Positions 50,911 to 64,000 of a stretch of 64,000 nucleotides of DNA are shown here, in pieces. The DNA lies in assembly GCA_944548615.1 (NCBI GenBank), contig CALYMY010000058.1, forward strand, positions 124,001 through 188,000, read 5' to 3'. This DNA is from Micropterix aruncella. Taxonomy: Eukaryota; Arthropoda; Insecta; Lepidoptera; Micropterigidae. The notes beneath the pieces were generated by a model. That model worked only from the letters and a program-made list of their open reading frames with translations, was not told the DNA's origin and made no database searches. Position numbers and translations under genes: made by a program. How positions within the stretch are numbered: the first letter of the stretch is position 1; the number at the start of each line of letters is the position of its first letter.

Positions 50911-53305
50911 GACGAGCGAACTCCTCAACGGTCAACCGTAGAGACGTGAAATTTGGTATAGGCATTCCATTATGATGGCAATTACTAAGTTCCACCATGA
51001 CATGGCTGCTGCACCCAGGGTTGGCTCCCAACGAGGGAACTTCTCAACGGTCAACCGTAGAGACGTGAAATTTGGTATAGGCATTCCATTATGATGGCAA
51101 TTACTAAGTTCCACCATGACATGGCTGCTGCACCCAGGGTTGGCTCCCGACGAGGGAACTCCTCAACGGTCAACCGTAGAGACGTGAAATTTGGTATAGG
51201 CATTCCATTATGATGGCAATTACTAAGTTCCACCATGACATGGCTGCTGCACCCAGGGTTGGCTCCCGACGAGGGAACTCCTCAACGGTCAACCGTAGAG
51301 ACGTGAAATTTGGTATAGGCGTTCCATTATGATGGCAATTACTAAGTTCCACCATGACATGGCTGCTGCACCCAGGGTTGGCTCCCGACGAGGGAACTTC
51401 TCAACGGTCAACCGTAGAGACGTGAAATTTGGTATAGGCATTCCATTATGATGGCAATTACTAAGTTCCACCATGACATGGCTGCTGCACCCAGGGTTGG
51501 CTCCCGACGAGGGAACTCCTCAACGGTCAACCGTAGAGACGTGAAATTTGGTATAGGCATTCCATTATGACGGCAATTTCTAAGTTCCACCATGACATCG
51601 CTGCTGCACCCAGGGTTGGCTCCCGACGAGGGAACTCCTCAACGGTCAACCGTAGAGACGTGAAATTTGTTATAGGCATTCCATTATGATGGCAATTACT
51701 AAGTTCCACCATGACATGGCTGCTGCACCCAGGGTTGGCTCCCGACGAGGGAACTCCTCAACGGTCAACCGTAGAGACGTGAAATTTGGTATAGGCATTC
51801 CATTATGATGGCAATTACTAAGTTCCACCATGACATGGCTGCTGCACCCAGGGTTGGCTCCCGACGAGGGAACTCCTCAACGGTCAACCGTAGAGACGTG
51901 AAATTTGGTATAGGCATTCCATTATGATGGCAATTACTAAGTTCCACCATGACATGGCTGCTGCACCCAGGGTTGGCTCCCGACGAGGGAACTCCTCAAC
52001 GGTCAACCGTAGAGACGTGAAATTTGGTATAGGCATTCCATTATGACGGCAATTTCTAAGTTCCACCATGACATCGCTGCTGCACCCAGGGTTGGCTCCC
52101 GACGAGGGAACTCCTCAACGGTCAACCGTAGAGACGTGAAATTTGGTATAGGCATTCCATTATGATGGCAATTACTAAGTTCCACCATGACATGGCTGCT
52201 GCACCCAGGGTTGGCTCCCGACGAGGGAACTCCTCAACGGTCAACCGTAGAGACGTGAAATTTGGTATAGGCATTCCATTATGATGGCAATTACTAAGTT
52301 CCACCATGACATGGCTGCTGCACCCAGGGTTGGCTCCCGACGAGGGAACTCCTCAAGGGTCAACCGTAGAGACGTGAAATTTGGTATAGGCATTCCATTA
52401 TGATGGCAATTACTAAGTTCCACCATGACATGGCTGCTGCACCCAGGGTTGGCTGCCGACGAGGGAACTCCTCAACGGTCAACCGTAGAGACGTGAAATT
52501 TGGTATAGGCATTCCATTATGATGGCAATTACTAAGTTCCACCATGACATGGCTGCTGCACCCAGGGTTGGCTCCCGACGAGGGAACTCCTCAACGGTCA
52601 ACCGTAGAGACGTGAAATTTGGTATAGGCATTCCATTATGACGGCAATTTCTAAGTTCCACCATGACATCGCTGCTGCACCCAGGGTTGGCTCCCGACGA
52701 GGGAACTCCTCAACGGTCAACCGTAGAGACGTCAAATTTGGTATAGGCATTCCATTATGATGGCAATTACTAAGTTCCACCATGACATGGCTGCTGCACC
52801 CAGGGTTGGCTCCCGACGAGGGAACTCCTCAACGGTCAACCGTAGAGACGTGAAATTTGGTATAGGCATTCCATTATGATGGCAATTACTAAGTTCCACC
52901 ATGACATGGCTGCTGCACCCAGGGTTGGCTCCCGACGAGGGAACTCCTCAACGGTCAACCGTAGAGACGTGAAATTTGGTATAGGCATTCCATTATGACG
53001 GCAATTTCTAAGTTCCACCATGACATCGCTGCTGCACCCAGGGTTGGCTCCCGACGAGGGAACTCCTCAACGGTCAACCGTAGAGACGTGAAATTTGGTA
53101 TAGGCATTCCATTATGATGGCAATTACTAAGTTCCACCATGACATGGCTGCTGCACCCAGGGTTGGCTCCCGACGAGGGAACTCCTCAACGGTCAACCGT
53201 AGAGACGTGAAATTTGGTATAGGCATTCCATTATGATGGCAATTACTAAGTTCCACCATGACATGGCTGCTGCACCCAGGGTTGGCTCCCGACGAGGGAA
53301 CTCCT
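50911..53305. repeat. R119 array 10 (20 copies, chimeric)
   Basis: Twenty monomers plus partial. Type-B units 6, 10, 15 and 18. The left part matches 8-copy arrays 6 and 9 ('gacgagcg' start, 'ggcgttcc' in unit 4, B in unit 6). The right part matches 15-copy arrays 5 and 8 shifted by five units ('aagggtc' in unit 13, 'ggctgccg', 'gtcaaatt', B in 10, 15, 18). Confidence 0.96.
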
Positions 53306-56064
53306 GAACATAGAAATTGTTATGAATAAATGTCATTTTTCGAAAAAGACCGTGATAGAGTAAATAAAACGCGTTACGGTGTTTGGGCATAACGAAGGCC
53401 TTTGAAATCTCTACGAAATGGCATTTTCGAAATTTTGACATTTTGAAATTTTTTATATAAACTTTCATTTTGAACATAGAAATTGTTATGAAAAAATCAC
53501 ATTTTTCACAAAAGAACGAGATAGAGTAAACATACCGCGTTGCGGTCTTTAGCGAGATCGACACCCCGCTTAAGCTCTACAAAATGGCATTTTTGAAATT
53601 TTGACTTTTTAAAAAATTTTATATAAAATTTCATTTTAAACATAGAAATTATTATGAAAAAATCATATTTTTCGAAAAAGATCGTGATAGAGTAAACCTA
53701 TAGGGTTACGGCGTTCGGACAGAACGACGGCCTTGGTAATCTCTACAAAATGGCATTTTCGAAATTTTGACATTTTGAAAAATTTTTTATAAAATTTCAT
53801 TTTAAACATAGAAATTGTTATGAAAAAATCACATTTTTCGAAAAAGATCGTGATAGAGTAAACCTATAGGGTTACGGCGTTCGGACAGAACGACGGCCTT
53901 GGTAATCTCTACAAAATGGCATTTTCGAAATTTTGACATTTTGAAATTTTTTATATAAACTTTCATTTTGAACATAGAAATTGTTATGAATTAATGACAT
54001 TTTTCGAAAAAGACCGTGATAGAGTAAATGAAACGCGTTACGGTGGTTAGGCAGAACGAAGGCCTTTGAAATCTCTACGAAATGGCATTTTCGAAATTTT
54101 GACATTTTGAAATTTTTTATATAAACTTTCATTTTGAACATAGAAATTGTTATGAAAAAATCACATTTTTCGAAATAAATCGAGATAGAGTAAACCTACC
54201 GCGTTGCGGTCTTTGGCGAGATCGACACCCCGCTTAAGCTCTACAAAATGGCATTTTTGAAATTTTGACATTTTGAAAAATTTTATATAAAATTTCATTT
54301 TAAACATAGAAATTATAATGAAAAAATCACATTTTTCGAAAAAGATCGTGATAGAGTAAACCTATAGCGTTACGGCGTTCGGACAGAACTACGGCCTTGG
54401 TAATCTCTACGAAATGGCATTTTCGAAATTTTGACATTTTGAAATTTTTTATATAAACTTTCATTTTGAACATAGAAATTGTTATGAATAAATGACATTT
54501 TTCGAAAAAGACCGTGATAGAGTAAACCTACCGCGTTGCGGTCTTTGGCTAGATCGACACCCCGCTTAAGAGGCCTATTACAAAATAGCGTAGGTATTCT
54601 TTTAAAATGACTTTAAAAAATGAACGCATTTTTTTTTGGATGTAACTATAAAAGATAGGATAAATAAATAAAAAAATAAATAAATAACTATTCAACCCTG
54701 GGAGAAAACCGCGGCACTGAGCGCTCTTCTCTTGCGCAAGCAAATATATACACAATTTCTAATTGTTTTTTGCAGTGTTTTCTCCTTTCTAATGACAATA
54801 ATTTATATTATGTCGTATTGCTAAAAGAGTGAACTTTAATATAGTATAAGTATTATATAAGAATCTTATTTTATTTCTGAGAAAATTAGAATGATACAGG
54901 AAGTTTTTTTTTTAAATTTTGTGTAATTGTAAGTAATGTATACCTTGGATATGTGGTCAAAAAACGAAAAAATAAGGCCGCTATGGTCAACAAGAATACA
55001 TGACGGACATAAAAAAAAATAGTATACGGTTTTCGTTGTAGTGATATTACTGTATTAAGGAGCTCAAAGTTTGCCTGCCGAGCGTTTTACGAATAACGAC
55101 TTTCGGAAAATGGGCTGAATAAGTAAATAATATTCGTTATATCTAAAATTAAAGGCCGCTATGGTCAACATCAAGAAATGGTCCAGGTAATTCAGTAATT
55201 AAAGTTTGTAGAAATCTCTTCATTTCTTGGAATTAGAACGCCAATAAATCCACTTTTCTTGCCTTTCTGGAAAAAATATGTAATAGGGCTCTTAAGCTCT
55301 ACAAAATGACATTTTTGAAATTTTGACATTTTGAAAAATTTTATATAAAATTTCATTTTAAACATAGAAATTATTATGAAAAAATCACATTTTTCGAAAA
55401 GATCGTGATAGAGTAAACCTATAGCGTTACGGCGTTCGGACAGAACGACGGCCTTGGTAATCTCTACAAAATGGCATTTTCGAAATTTTGACATTTTGAA
55501 AAATTTTATATAAAATTTCATTTAAACATAGAAATTGTTATGAAAAAATCACATTTTCGAAAAAGATCGTCATAGAGTAAACCTATAGCGTTACGGCGTT
55601 CGGACAGAACGACGGCCTTGGTAATCTCTACAAAATGGCATTTTCGAAATTTTGACATTTTGAAAATTTTATATAAACTTTCATTTTGAACATAGAAATT
55701 GTTATGAAAAAATCACATTTTACGAAATAAATCGAGATAGAGTAAACCTACCGCGTTGCGGTCTTTGGCGAGATCGACACCCCGCTTAAGCTCTACAAAA
55801 TGGCATTTTTGAAATTTTGATATTTTGAAAATTTTTATATAAACTTTCATTTTGAACTTGGAAATTATTATGAAAAAATCACATTTTTCGAAATAAATCG
55901 AGATAGAGTAAACCTAACGCGTTACGGTGTTCGGACAGAACGAAGGCCTTTGAAATCTCTACGAAATGGCATTTTCGAAATTTTGACATTTTGAATTTTT
56001 TTATATAAACTTTCATTTTGAACATAGAAATTGTTATGAAAAAATCACATTTTTCGAAATAAAT
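53306..56064. repeat. R166 block 11, interrupted by element D copy 4
   Basis: 2759 bp. Subtracting D (722) and one TTAA leaves 2033 bp, four less than the constant 2037. The four missing bases are single-base losses in homopolymers between about 55395 and 55665. Confidence 0.94.
54570..55291. mobile_element. MITE-like element D, copy 4
   Basis: 722 bp; two single-base insertions relative to the other copies (a longer T run near 54905, 'ccaataaatcc' near 55243) and 'gcctgccgag' for 'gccttccgag'. Same TTAA target as the others. Confidence 0.82.
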
Positions 56065-56780
56065 TGGCTTCCGACGTTTGAGGGCTATTGCGCTAAAAGG
56101 CATCAATAGTCCTCCCTGTTTATTATTATCTAATAGAGTTTTGCTTTGCGCATCTAACGCTTCTTTTAATTTTCAAATCTGAGTAATATTAACGGAATTA
56201 TAGACGATTTAATATCTGTATAGGTATATTGATTTATCGATTTAACGGTTTTGTTTCCATAGTAACGAGCTCAGGCGGTGGCCCGACTCGCAATAGAATA
56301 TTTATCGATTTAACGATTTCTGTTTCTATGGTAACTTCAGCCCTCGTCATACTTGCGAAAGTTTATTTATCGATTTTACGATGTTTGTTTTCAATAGTAG
56401 CGATCCGAGCCAAGGGAGTTTTAGTATTTTTCCCGCGGCTTCGTTTAATAAATTAAATATTATATTCTTTATTTTATCATATACACACAAGCGAGGTGTC
56501 AAAAGATAGGGTTTTAGAACGCTTTTCATTTCATTGCTTCTGCTTTTTATCTGGTCTTCTTCTTCTTCTTTAATTACTTTTCAATACTATTTAATCTGTG
56601 CTTTTTCATTTTCATTTTCAGTGCCTTTGATCAACGAGAAGAGACAATATGGAGACCACAGAAATAGAAGTGCCGTTTCGGAATTTCGAAGAAATACCGG
56701 AAAGAGCCAGAGATATTGCCCGCGAGGCGTTAAACGAATTAAAAGGAGTAAACAACCTACGGAAAGAGGTACGTGACAAG
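56065..56780 (+). repeat. Module U, copy 11
   Basis: 716 bp. Exon-like frame at 56622-56768, ATG at 56649, unspliced stop ending 56819. First variant class; lies 32,216 bp after copy 6. Confidence 0.93.
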
Positions 56781-57747
56781 GACGAGCGAACTCCTCAACG
56801 GTCAACCGTAGAGACGTGAAATTTGGTATAGGCATTCCATTATGATGGCAATTACTAAGTTCCACCATGACATGGCTGCTGCACCCAGGGTTGGCTCCCG
56901 ACGAGGGAACTTCTCAACGGTCAACCGTAGAGACGTGAAATTTGGTATAGGCATTCCATTATGATGGCAATTACTAAGTTCCACCATGACATGGCTGCTG
57001 CACCCAGGGTTGGCTCCCGACGAGGGAACTCCTCAACGGTCAACCGTAGAGACGTGAAATTTGGTATAGGCATTCCATTATGATGGCAATTACTAAGTTC
57101 CACCATGACATGGCTGCTGCACCCAGGGTTGGCTCCCGACGAGGGAACTCCTCAACGGTCAACCGTAGAGACGTGAAATTTGGTATAGGCGTTCCATTAT
57201 GATGGCAATTACTAAGTTCCACCATGACATGGCTGCTGCACCCAGGGTTGGCTCCCGACGAGGGAACTTCTCAACGGTCAACCGTAGAGACGTGAAATTT
57301 GGTATAGGCATTCCATTATGATGGCAATTACTAAGTTCCACCATGACATGGCTGCTGCACCCAGGGTTGGCTCCCGACGAGGGAACTCCTCAACGGTCAA
57401 CCGTAGAGACGTGAAATTTGGTATAGGCATTCCATTATGACGGCAATTTCTAAGTTCCACCATGACATCGCTGCTGCACCCAGGGTTGGCTCCCGACGAG
57501 GGAACTCCTCAACGGTCAACCGTAGAGACGTGAAATTTGGTATAGGCGTTCCATTATGATGGCAATTACTAAGTTCCACCATGACATGGCTGCTGCACCC
57601 AGGGTTGGCTCCCGACGAGGGAACTCCTCAACGGTCAACCATAGAGACGTGAAATTTGGTATAGGCATTCCATTATGATGGCAATTACTAAGTTCCACCA
57701 TGACATGGCTGCTGCACCCAGGGTTGGCTCCCGACGAGGGAACTCCT
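56781..57747. repeat. R119 array 11 (8 copies)
   Basis: Eight monomers plus partial, matching array 6 at +32,216 bp ('ggcgttcc' in units 4 and 7, B in unit 6, 'caaccatagag' in unit 8). Confidence 0.97.
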
Positions 57748-59784
57748 GAACATAGAAATTGTTATGAATAAATGTCATTTTTCGAAAAAGACCGTGATAG
57801 AGTAAATAAAACGCGTTACGGTGTTTGGGCATAACGAAGGCCTTTGAAATCTCTACGAAATGGCATTTTCGAAATTTTGACATTTTGAAATTTTTTATAT
57901 AAACTTTCATTTTGAACATAGAAATTGTTATGAAAAAATCACATTTTTCACAAAAGAACGAGATAGAGTAAACCTACCGCGTTGCGGTCTTTAGCGAGAT
58001 CGACACCCCGCTTAAGCTCTACAAAATGGCATTTTTGAAATTTTGACTTTTTGAAAAATTTTATATAAAATTTCATTTTAAACATAGAAATTATTATGAA
58101 AAAATCATATTTTTCGAAAAAGATCGTGATAGAGTAAACCTATAGGGTTACGGCGTTCGGACAGAACGACGGCCTTGGTAATCTCTACAAAATGGCATTT
58201 TCGAAATTTTGACATTTTGAAAAATTTTATATAAAATTTCATTTTAAACATAGAAATTGTTATGAAAAAATCACATTTTTCGAAAAAGATCGTGATAGAG
58301 TAAACCTATAGGGTTACGGCGTTCGGACAGAACGACGGCCTTGGTAATCTCTACAAAATGGCATTTTCGAAATTTTGACATTTTGAAATTTTTTATATAA
58401 ACTTTCATTTTGAACATAGAAATTGTTATGAATTAATGACATTTTTCGAAAAAGACCGTGATAGAGTAAATGAAACGCGTTACGGTGGTTAGGCAGAACG
58501 AAGGCCTTTGAAATCTCTACGAAATGGCATTTTCGAAATTTTGACATTTTGAAATTTTTTATATAAACTTTCATTTTGAACATAGAAATTGTTATGAAAA
58601 AATCACATTTTTCGAAATAAATCGAGATAGAGTAAACCTACCGCGTTGCGGTCTTTGGCGAGATCGACACCCCGCTTAAGCTCTACAAAATGGCATTTTT
58701 GAAATTTTGACATTTTGAAAAATTTTATATAAAATTTCATTTTAAACATAGAAATTATAATGAAAAAATCACATTTTTCGAAAAAGATCGTGATAGAGTA
58801 AACCTATAGCGTTACGGCGTTCGGACAGAACGACGGCCTTGGTAATCTCTACGAAATGGCATTTTCGAAATTTTGACATTTTGAAATTTTTTATATAAAC
58901 TTTCATTTTGAACATAGAAATTGTTATGAATAAATGACATTTTTCGAAAAAGACCGTGATAGAGTAAACCTACCGCGTTGCGGTCTTTGGCTAGATCGAC
59001 ACCCCGCTTAAGCTCTACAAAATGGCATTTTTGAAATTTTGACATTTTGAAAAATTTTATATAAAATTTCATTTTAAACATAGAAATTATTATGAAAAAA
59101 TCACATTTTTCGAAAAAGATCGTGATAGAGTAAACCTATAGCGTTACGGCGTTCGGACAGAACGACGGCCTTGGTAATCTCTACAAAATGGCATTTTCGA
59201 AATTTTGACATTTTGAAAAATTTTATATAAAATTTCATTTTAAACATAGAAATTGTTATGAAAAAATCACATTTTTCGAAAAAGATCGTCATAGAGTAAA
59301 CCTATAGCGTTACGGCGTTCGGACAGAACGACGGCCTTGGTAATCTCTACAAAATGGCATTTTCGAAATTTTGACATTTTGAAAAATTTTATATAAACTT
59401 TCATTTTGAACATAGAAATTGTTATGAAAAAATCACATTTTTCGAAATAAATCGAGATAGAGTAAACCTACCGCGTTGCGGTCTTTGGCGAGATCGACAC
59501 CCCGCTTAAGCTCTACAAAATGGCATTTTTGAAATTTTGATATTTTGAAAAATTTTATATAAAATTTCATTTTAAACATAGAAATTATAATGAAAAAATC
59601 ACATTTTTCGAAAAAGATCGTGATAGAGTAAACCTATAGCGTTACGGTGTTCGGACAGAACGAAGGCCTTTGAAATCTCTACGAAATGGCATTTTCGAAA
59701 TTTTGACATTTTGAATTTTTTTATATAAACTTTCATTTTGAACATAGAAATTGTTATGAAAAAATCACATTTTTCGAAATAAAT
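57748..59784. repeat. R166 block 12 (no D insertion)
   Basis: 2037 bp, matching block 7 at +32,216 bp; empty D site near 59003. Confidence 0.96.
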
Positions 59785-60500
59785 TGGCTTCCGACGTTTG
59801 AGGGCTATTGCGCTAAAAGGCATCAATAGTCCTCCCTGTTTATTATTATCTAATAGAGTTTTGCTTTGCGCATCTAACGCTTCTTTTAATTTTCAAATCT
59901 GAGTAATATTAACGGAATTATAGACGATTTAATATCTGTATAGGTATATTGATTTATCGATTTAACGGTTTTGTTTCCATAGTAACGAGCTCAGGCGGTG
60001 GCCCGACTCGCAATAGAATATTTATCGATTTAACGATTTCTGTTTCTATGGTAACTTCAGCCCTCGTCATACTTGCGAAAGTTTATTTATCGATTTTACG
60101 ATGTTTGTTTTCAATAGTAGCGATCCGAGCCAAGGGAGTTTTAGTATTTTTCCCGCGGCTTCGTTTAATAAATTAAATATTATATTCTTTATTTTATCAT
60201 ATACACACAAGCGAGGTGTCAAAAGATAGGGTTTTAGAACGCTTTTCATTTCATTGCTTCTGCTTTTTATCTCGTCTTCTTCTTCTTCTTTAATTACTTT
60301 TCAATACTATTTAATCTGTGCTTTTTCATTTTCATTTTCAGTGCCTTTGATCAACGAGAAGAGACAATATGGAGACCACAGAAATAGAAGTGCCGTTTCG
60401 GAATTTCGAAGAAATACCGGAAAGAGCCAGAGATATTGCCCGCGAGGCGTTAAACGAATTAAAAGGAGTAAACAACCTACGGAAAGAGGTACGTGACAAG
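59785..60500 (+). repeat. Module U, copy 12 (recombinant variant)
   Basis: 716 bp. Exon-like frame at 60342-60488, ATG at 60369, unspliced stop ending 60539. Has the first-class base at 60103 ('acgatgttt') but the second-class base at 60273 ('ctcgtcttc'). Confidence 0.93.
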
Positions 60501-63371
60501 GACGAGGGAACTCCTCAACGGTCAACCGTAGAGACGTGAAATTTGGTATAGGCATTCCATTATGATGGCAATTACTAAGTTCCACCATGACATGGCTGCT
60601 GCACCCAGGGTTGGCTCCCGACGAGGGAACTTCTCAACGGTCAACCGTAGAGACGTGAAATTTGGTATAGGCATTCCATTATGATGGCAATTACTAAGTT
60701 CCACCATGACATGGCTGCTGCACCCAGGGTTGGCTCCCGACGAGGGAACTCCTCAACGGTCAACCGTAGAGACGTGAAATTTGGTATAGGCATTCCATTA
60801 TGATGGCAATTACTAAGTTCCACCATGACATGGCTGCTGCACCCAGGGTTGGCTCCCGACGAGGGAACTCCTCAACGGTCAACCGTAGAGACGTGAAATT
60901 TGGTATAGGCATTCCATTATGATGGCAATTACTAAGTTCCACCATGACATGGCTGCTGCACCCAGGGTTGGCTCCCGACGAGGGAACTCCTCAACGGTCA
61001 ACCGTAGAGACGTGAAATTTGGTATAGGCATTCCATTATGACGGCAATTTCTAAGTTCCACCATGACATCGCTGCTGCACCCAGGGTTGGCTCCCGACGA
61101 GGGAACTCCTCAACGGTCAACCGTAGAGACGTGAAATTTGGTATAGGCATTCCATTATGATGGCAATTACTAAGTTCCACCATGACATGGCTGCTGCACC
61201 CAGGGTTGGCTCCCGACGAGGGAACTCCTCAACGGTCAACCGTAGAGACGTGAAATTTGGTATAGGCATTCCATTATGATGGCAATTACTAAGTTCCACC
61301 ATGACATGGCTGCTGCACCCAGGGTTGGCTCCCGACGAGGGAACTCCTCAAGGGTCAACCGTAGAGACGTGAAATTTGGTATAGGCATTCCATTATGATG
61401 GCAATTACTAAGTTCCACCATGACATGGCTGCTGCACCCAGGGTTGGCTGCCGACGAGGGAACTCCTCAACGGTCAACCGTAGAGACGTGAAATTTGGTA
61501 TAGGCATTCCATTATGATGGCAATTACTAAGTTCCACCATGACATGGCTGCTGCACCCAGGGTTGGCTCCCGACGAGGGAACTCCTCAACGGTCAACCGT
61601 AGAGACGTGAAATTTGGTATAGGCATTCCATTATGACGGCAATTTCTAAGTTCCACCATGACATCGCTGCTGCACCCAGGGTTGGCTCCCGACGAGGGAA
61701 CTCCTCAACGGTAAACCGTAGATACGTCAAATTTGGTATAGGCATTCCATTATGATGGCAATTACTAAGTTCCACCATGACATGGCTGCTGCACCCAGGG
61801 TTGGCTCCCGACGAGGGAACTCCTCAACGGTCAACCGTAGAGACGTGAAATTTGGTATAGGCATTCCATTATGATGGCAATTACTAAGTTCCACCATGAC
61901 ATGGCTGCTGCACCCAGGGTTGGCTCCCGACGAGGGAACTCCTCAACGGTCAACCGTAGAGACGTGAAATTTGGTATAGGCATTCCATTATGATGGCAAT
62001 TACTAAGTTCCACCATGACATGGCTGCTGCACCCAGGGTTGGCTCCCGACGAGGGAACTCCTCAACGGTCAACCGTAGAGACGTGAAATTTGGTATAGGC
62101 ATTCCATTATGACGGCAATTTCTAAGTTCCACCATGACATCGCTGCTGCACCCAGGGTTGGCTCCCGACGAGGGAACTCCTCAACGGTCAACCGTAGAGA
62201 CGTGAAATTTGGTATAGGCGTTCCATTATGATGGCAATTACTAAGTTCCACCATGACATGGCTGCTGCACCCAGGGTTGGCTCCCGACGAGGGAACTCCT
62301 CAACGGTCAACCGTAGAGACGTGAAATTTGGTATAGGCATTCCATTATGATGGCAATTACTAAGTTCCACCATGACATGGCTGCTGCACCCAGGGTTGGC
62401 TCCCGACGAGGGAACTCCTCAACGGTCAACCGTAGAGACGTGAAATTTGGTATAGGCATTCCATTATGATGGCAATTACTAAGTTCCACCATGACATGGC
62501 TGCTGCACCCAGGGTTGGCTCCCGACGAGGGAACTCCTCAACGGTCAACCGTAGAGACGTGAAATTTGGTATAGGCATTCCATTATGATGGCAATTACTA
62601 AGTTCCACCATGACATGGCTGCTGCACCCAGGGTTGGCTCCCGACGAGGGAACTCCTCAACGGTCAACCGTAGAGACGTGAAATTTGGTATAGGCATTCC
62701 ATTATGACGGCAATTTCTAAGTTCCACCATGACATCGCTGCTGCACCCAGGGTTGGCTCCCGACGAGGGAACTCCTCAACGGTCAACCGTAGAGACGTGA
62801 AATTTGGTATAGGCATTCCATTATGATGGCAATTACTAAGTTCCACCATGACATGGCTGCTGCACCCAGGGTTGGCTCCCGACGAGGGAACTCCTCAACG
62901 GTCAACCGTAGAGACGTGAAATTTGGTATAGGCATTCCATTATGATGGCAATTACTAAGTTCCACCATGACATGGCTGCTGCACCCAGGGTTGGCTCCCG
63001 ACGAGGGAACTCCTCAACGGTCAACCGTAGAGACGTGAAATTTGGTATAGGCATTCCATTATGACGGCAATTTCTAAGTTCCACCATGACATCGCTGCTG
63101 CACCCAGGGTTGGCTCCCGACGAGGGAACTCCTCAACGGTCAACCGTAGAGACGTGAAATTTGGTATAGGCATTCCATTATGATGGCAATTACTAAGTTC
63201 CACCATGACATGGCTGCTGCACCCAGGGTTGGCTCCCGACGAGGGAACTCCTCAACGGTCAACCGTAGAGACGTGAAATTTGGTATAGGCATTCCATTAT
63301 GATGGCAATTACTAAGTTCCACCATGACATGGCTGCTGCACCCAGGGTTGGCTCCCGACGAGGGAACTCCT
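60501..63371. repeat. R119 array 12 (24 copies, multiply chimeric)
   Basis: The longest array: 24 monomers plus partial; type-B units 5, 10, 14, 19 and 22. Units 1-11 follow the array 5/8 order ('aagggtc' in unit 8, 'ggctgccg', 'gtcaaatt'). B in 14 followed by 'ggcgttcc' in 15 follows array 6. The last part with B in 19 and 22 follows array 5 or 7 again. Unit 11 has extra changes ('gtaaaccgtagatacg' near 61714). Confidence 0.96.
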
Positions 63372-64000
63372 GAACATAGAAATTGTTATGAATAAATGTC
63401 ATTTTTCGAAAAAGACCGTGATAGAGTAAATAAAACGCGTTACGGTGTTTGGGCATAACGAAGGCCTTTGAAATCTCTACGAAATGGCATTTTCGAAATT
63501 TTGACATTTTGAAATTTTTTATATAAACTTTCATTTTGAACATAGAAATTGTTATGAAAAAATCACATTTTTCACAAAAGAACGAGATAGAGTAAACCTA
63601 CCGCGTTGCGGTCTTTAGCGAGATCGACACCCCGCTTAAGCTCTACAAAATGGTATTTTTGAAATTTTGACTTTTTGAAAAATTTTATATAAAATTTCAT
63701 TTTAAACATAGAAATTATTATGAAAAAATCATATTTTTCGAAAAAGATCGTGATAGAGTAAACCTATAGGGTTACGGCGTTCGGACAGAACGACGGCCTT
63801 GGTAATCTCTACAAAATGGCATTTTCGAAATTTTGACATTTTGAAAAATTTTATATAAAATTTCATTTTAAACATAGAAATTGTTATGAAAAAATCACAT
63901 TTTTCGAAAAAGATCGTGATAGAGTAAACCTATAGGGTTACGGCGTTCGGACAGAACGACGGCCTTGGTAATCTCTACAAAATGGCATTTTCGAAATTTT
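63372..64000. repeat. R166 block 13 (right end cut by window)
   Basis: Same opening monomer order as the other R166 blocks. Private change 'aaaatggtattttt' near 63650. The satellite continues past the window. Confidence 0.95.

Overview
The window looks like a eukaryotic, arthropod-type heterochromatin locus, most likely from an insect. It is AT-rich, has no operons or ribosome-binding sites, and carries a gene split by 73-78 bp introns and TTAA-targeting transposons. Lepidoptera or aphids would fit (short TAGGTAC-type motifs near 43040), but the order cannot be fixed from the sequence. Both ends of the window lie inside satellite DNA, so the array continues beyond it.

About 56 of the 64 kb is one hierarchical macrosatellite. 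Three blocks follow each other in fixed order 12 times, all in the same orientation. Block U is a 716-bp module. Block R119 is a tandem array of a 119-bp monomer with 11, 14, 14, 14, 15, 8, 15, 15, 8, 20, 8 and 24 full copies. Block R166 is an array of diverged 166-bp monomers of almost constant length, 2037 bp (about 12.3 monomers). The period is 716 + 119n + 15 + 2037, which gives 4434 bp for n = 14. Larger segments are duplicated at offsets of 14,380, 17,838 and 32,216 bp, and arrays 10 and 12 are visible chimeras of other arrays.

Each U module carries a splice-bounded, exon-like open frame: acceptor, ATG, 40 codons, then a phase-0 donor. It is nearly identical in all 12 copies. I do not recognise the protein. 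It is the best candidate for something undescribed here, either a captured host-gene exon or a transcribed unit of the satellite.

A 720-bp MITE-like element (D) sits at the same TTAA in four R166 blocks, so it was inserted once and then amplified with the array. The third D copy alone is interrupted by a 7518-bp piggyBac-like transposon (41664-49181) with TTAA duplications and imperfect inverted ends. This transposon carries an apparently intact four-exon transposase gene on the minus strand (47432 down to 45011, 731 codons, DDDD catalytic residues and C-terminal zinc ribbon). It also carries a decayed non-LTR retrotransposon RNase H fragment, and an ~800-bp alternating purine-pyrimidine microsatellite just upstream of the first coding exon.

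Relative history (inference): the U/R119/R166 unit formed and amplified; D inserted; D-bearing units spread by unequal exchange; the piggyBac-like element inserted last. No rRNA, tRNA, CRISPR array or telomeric repeat was seen.
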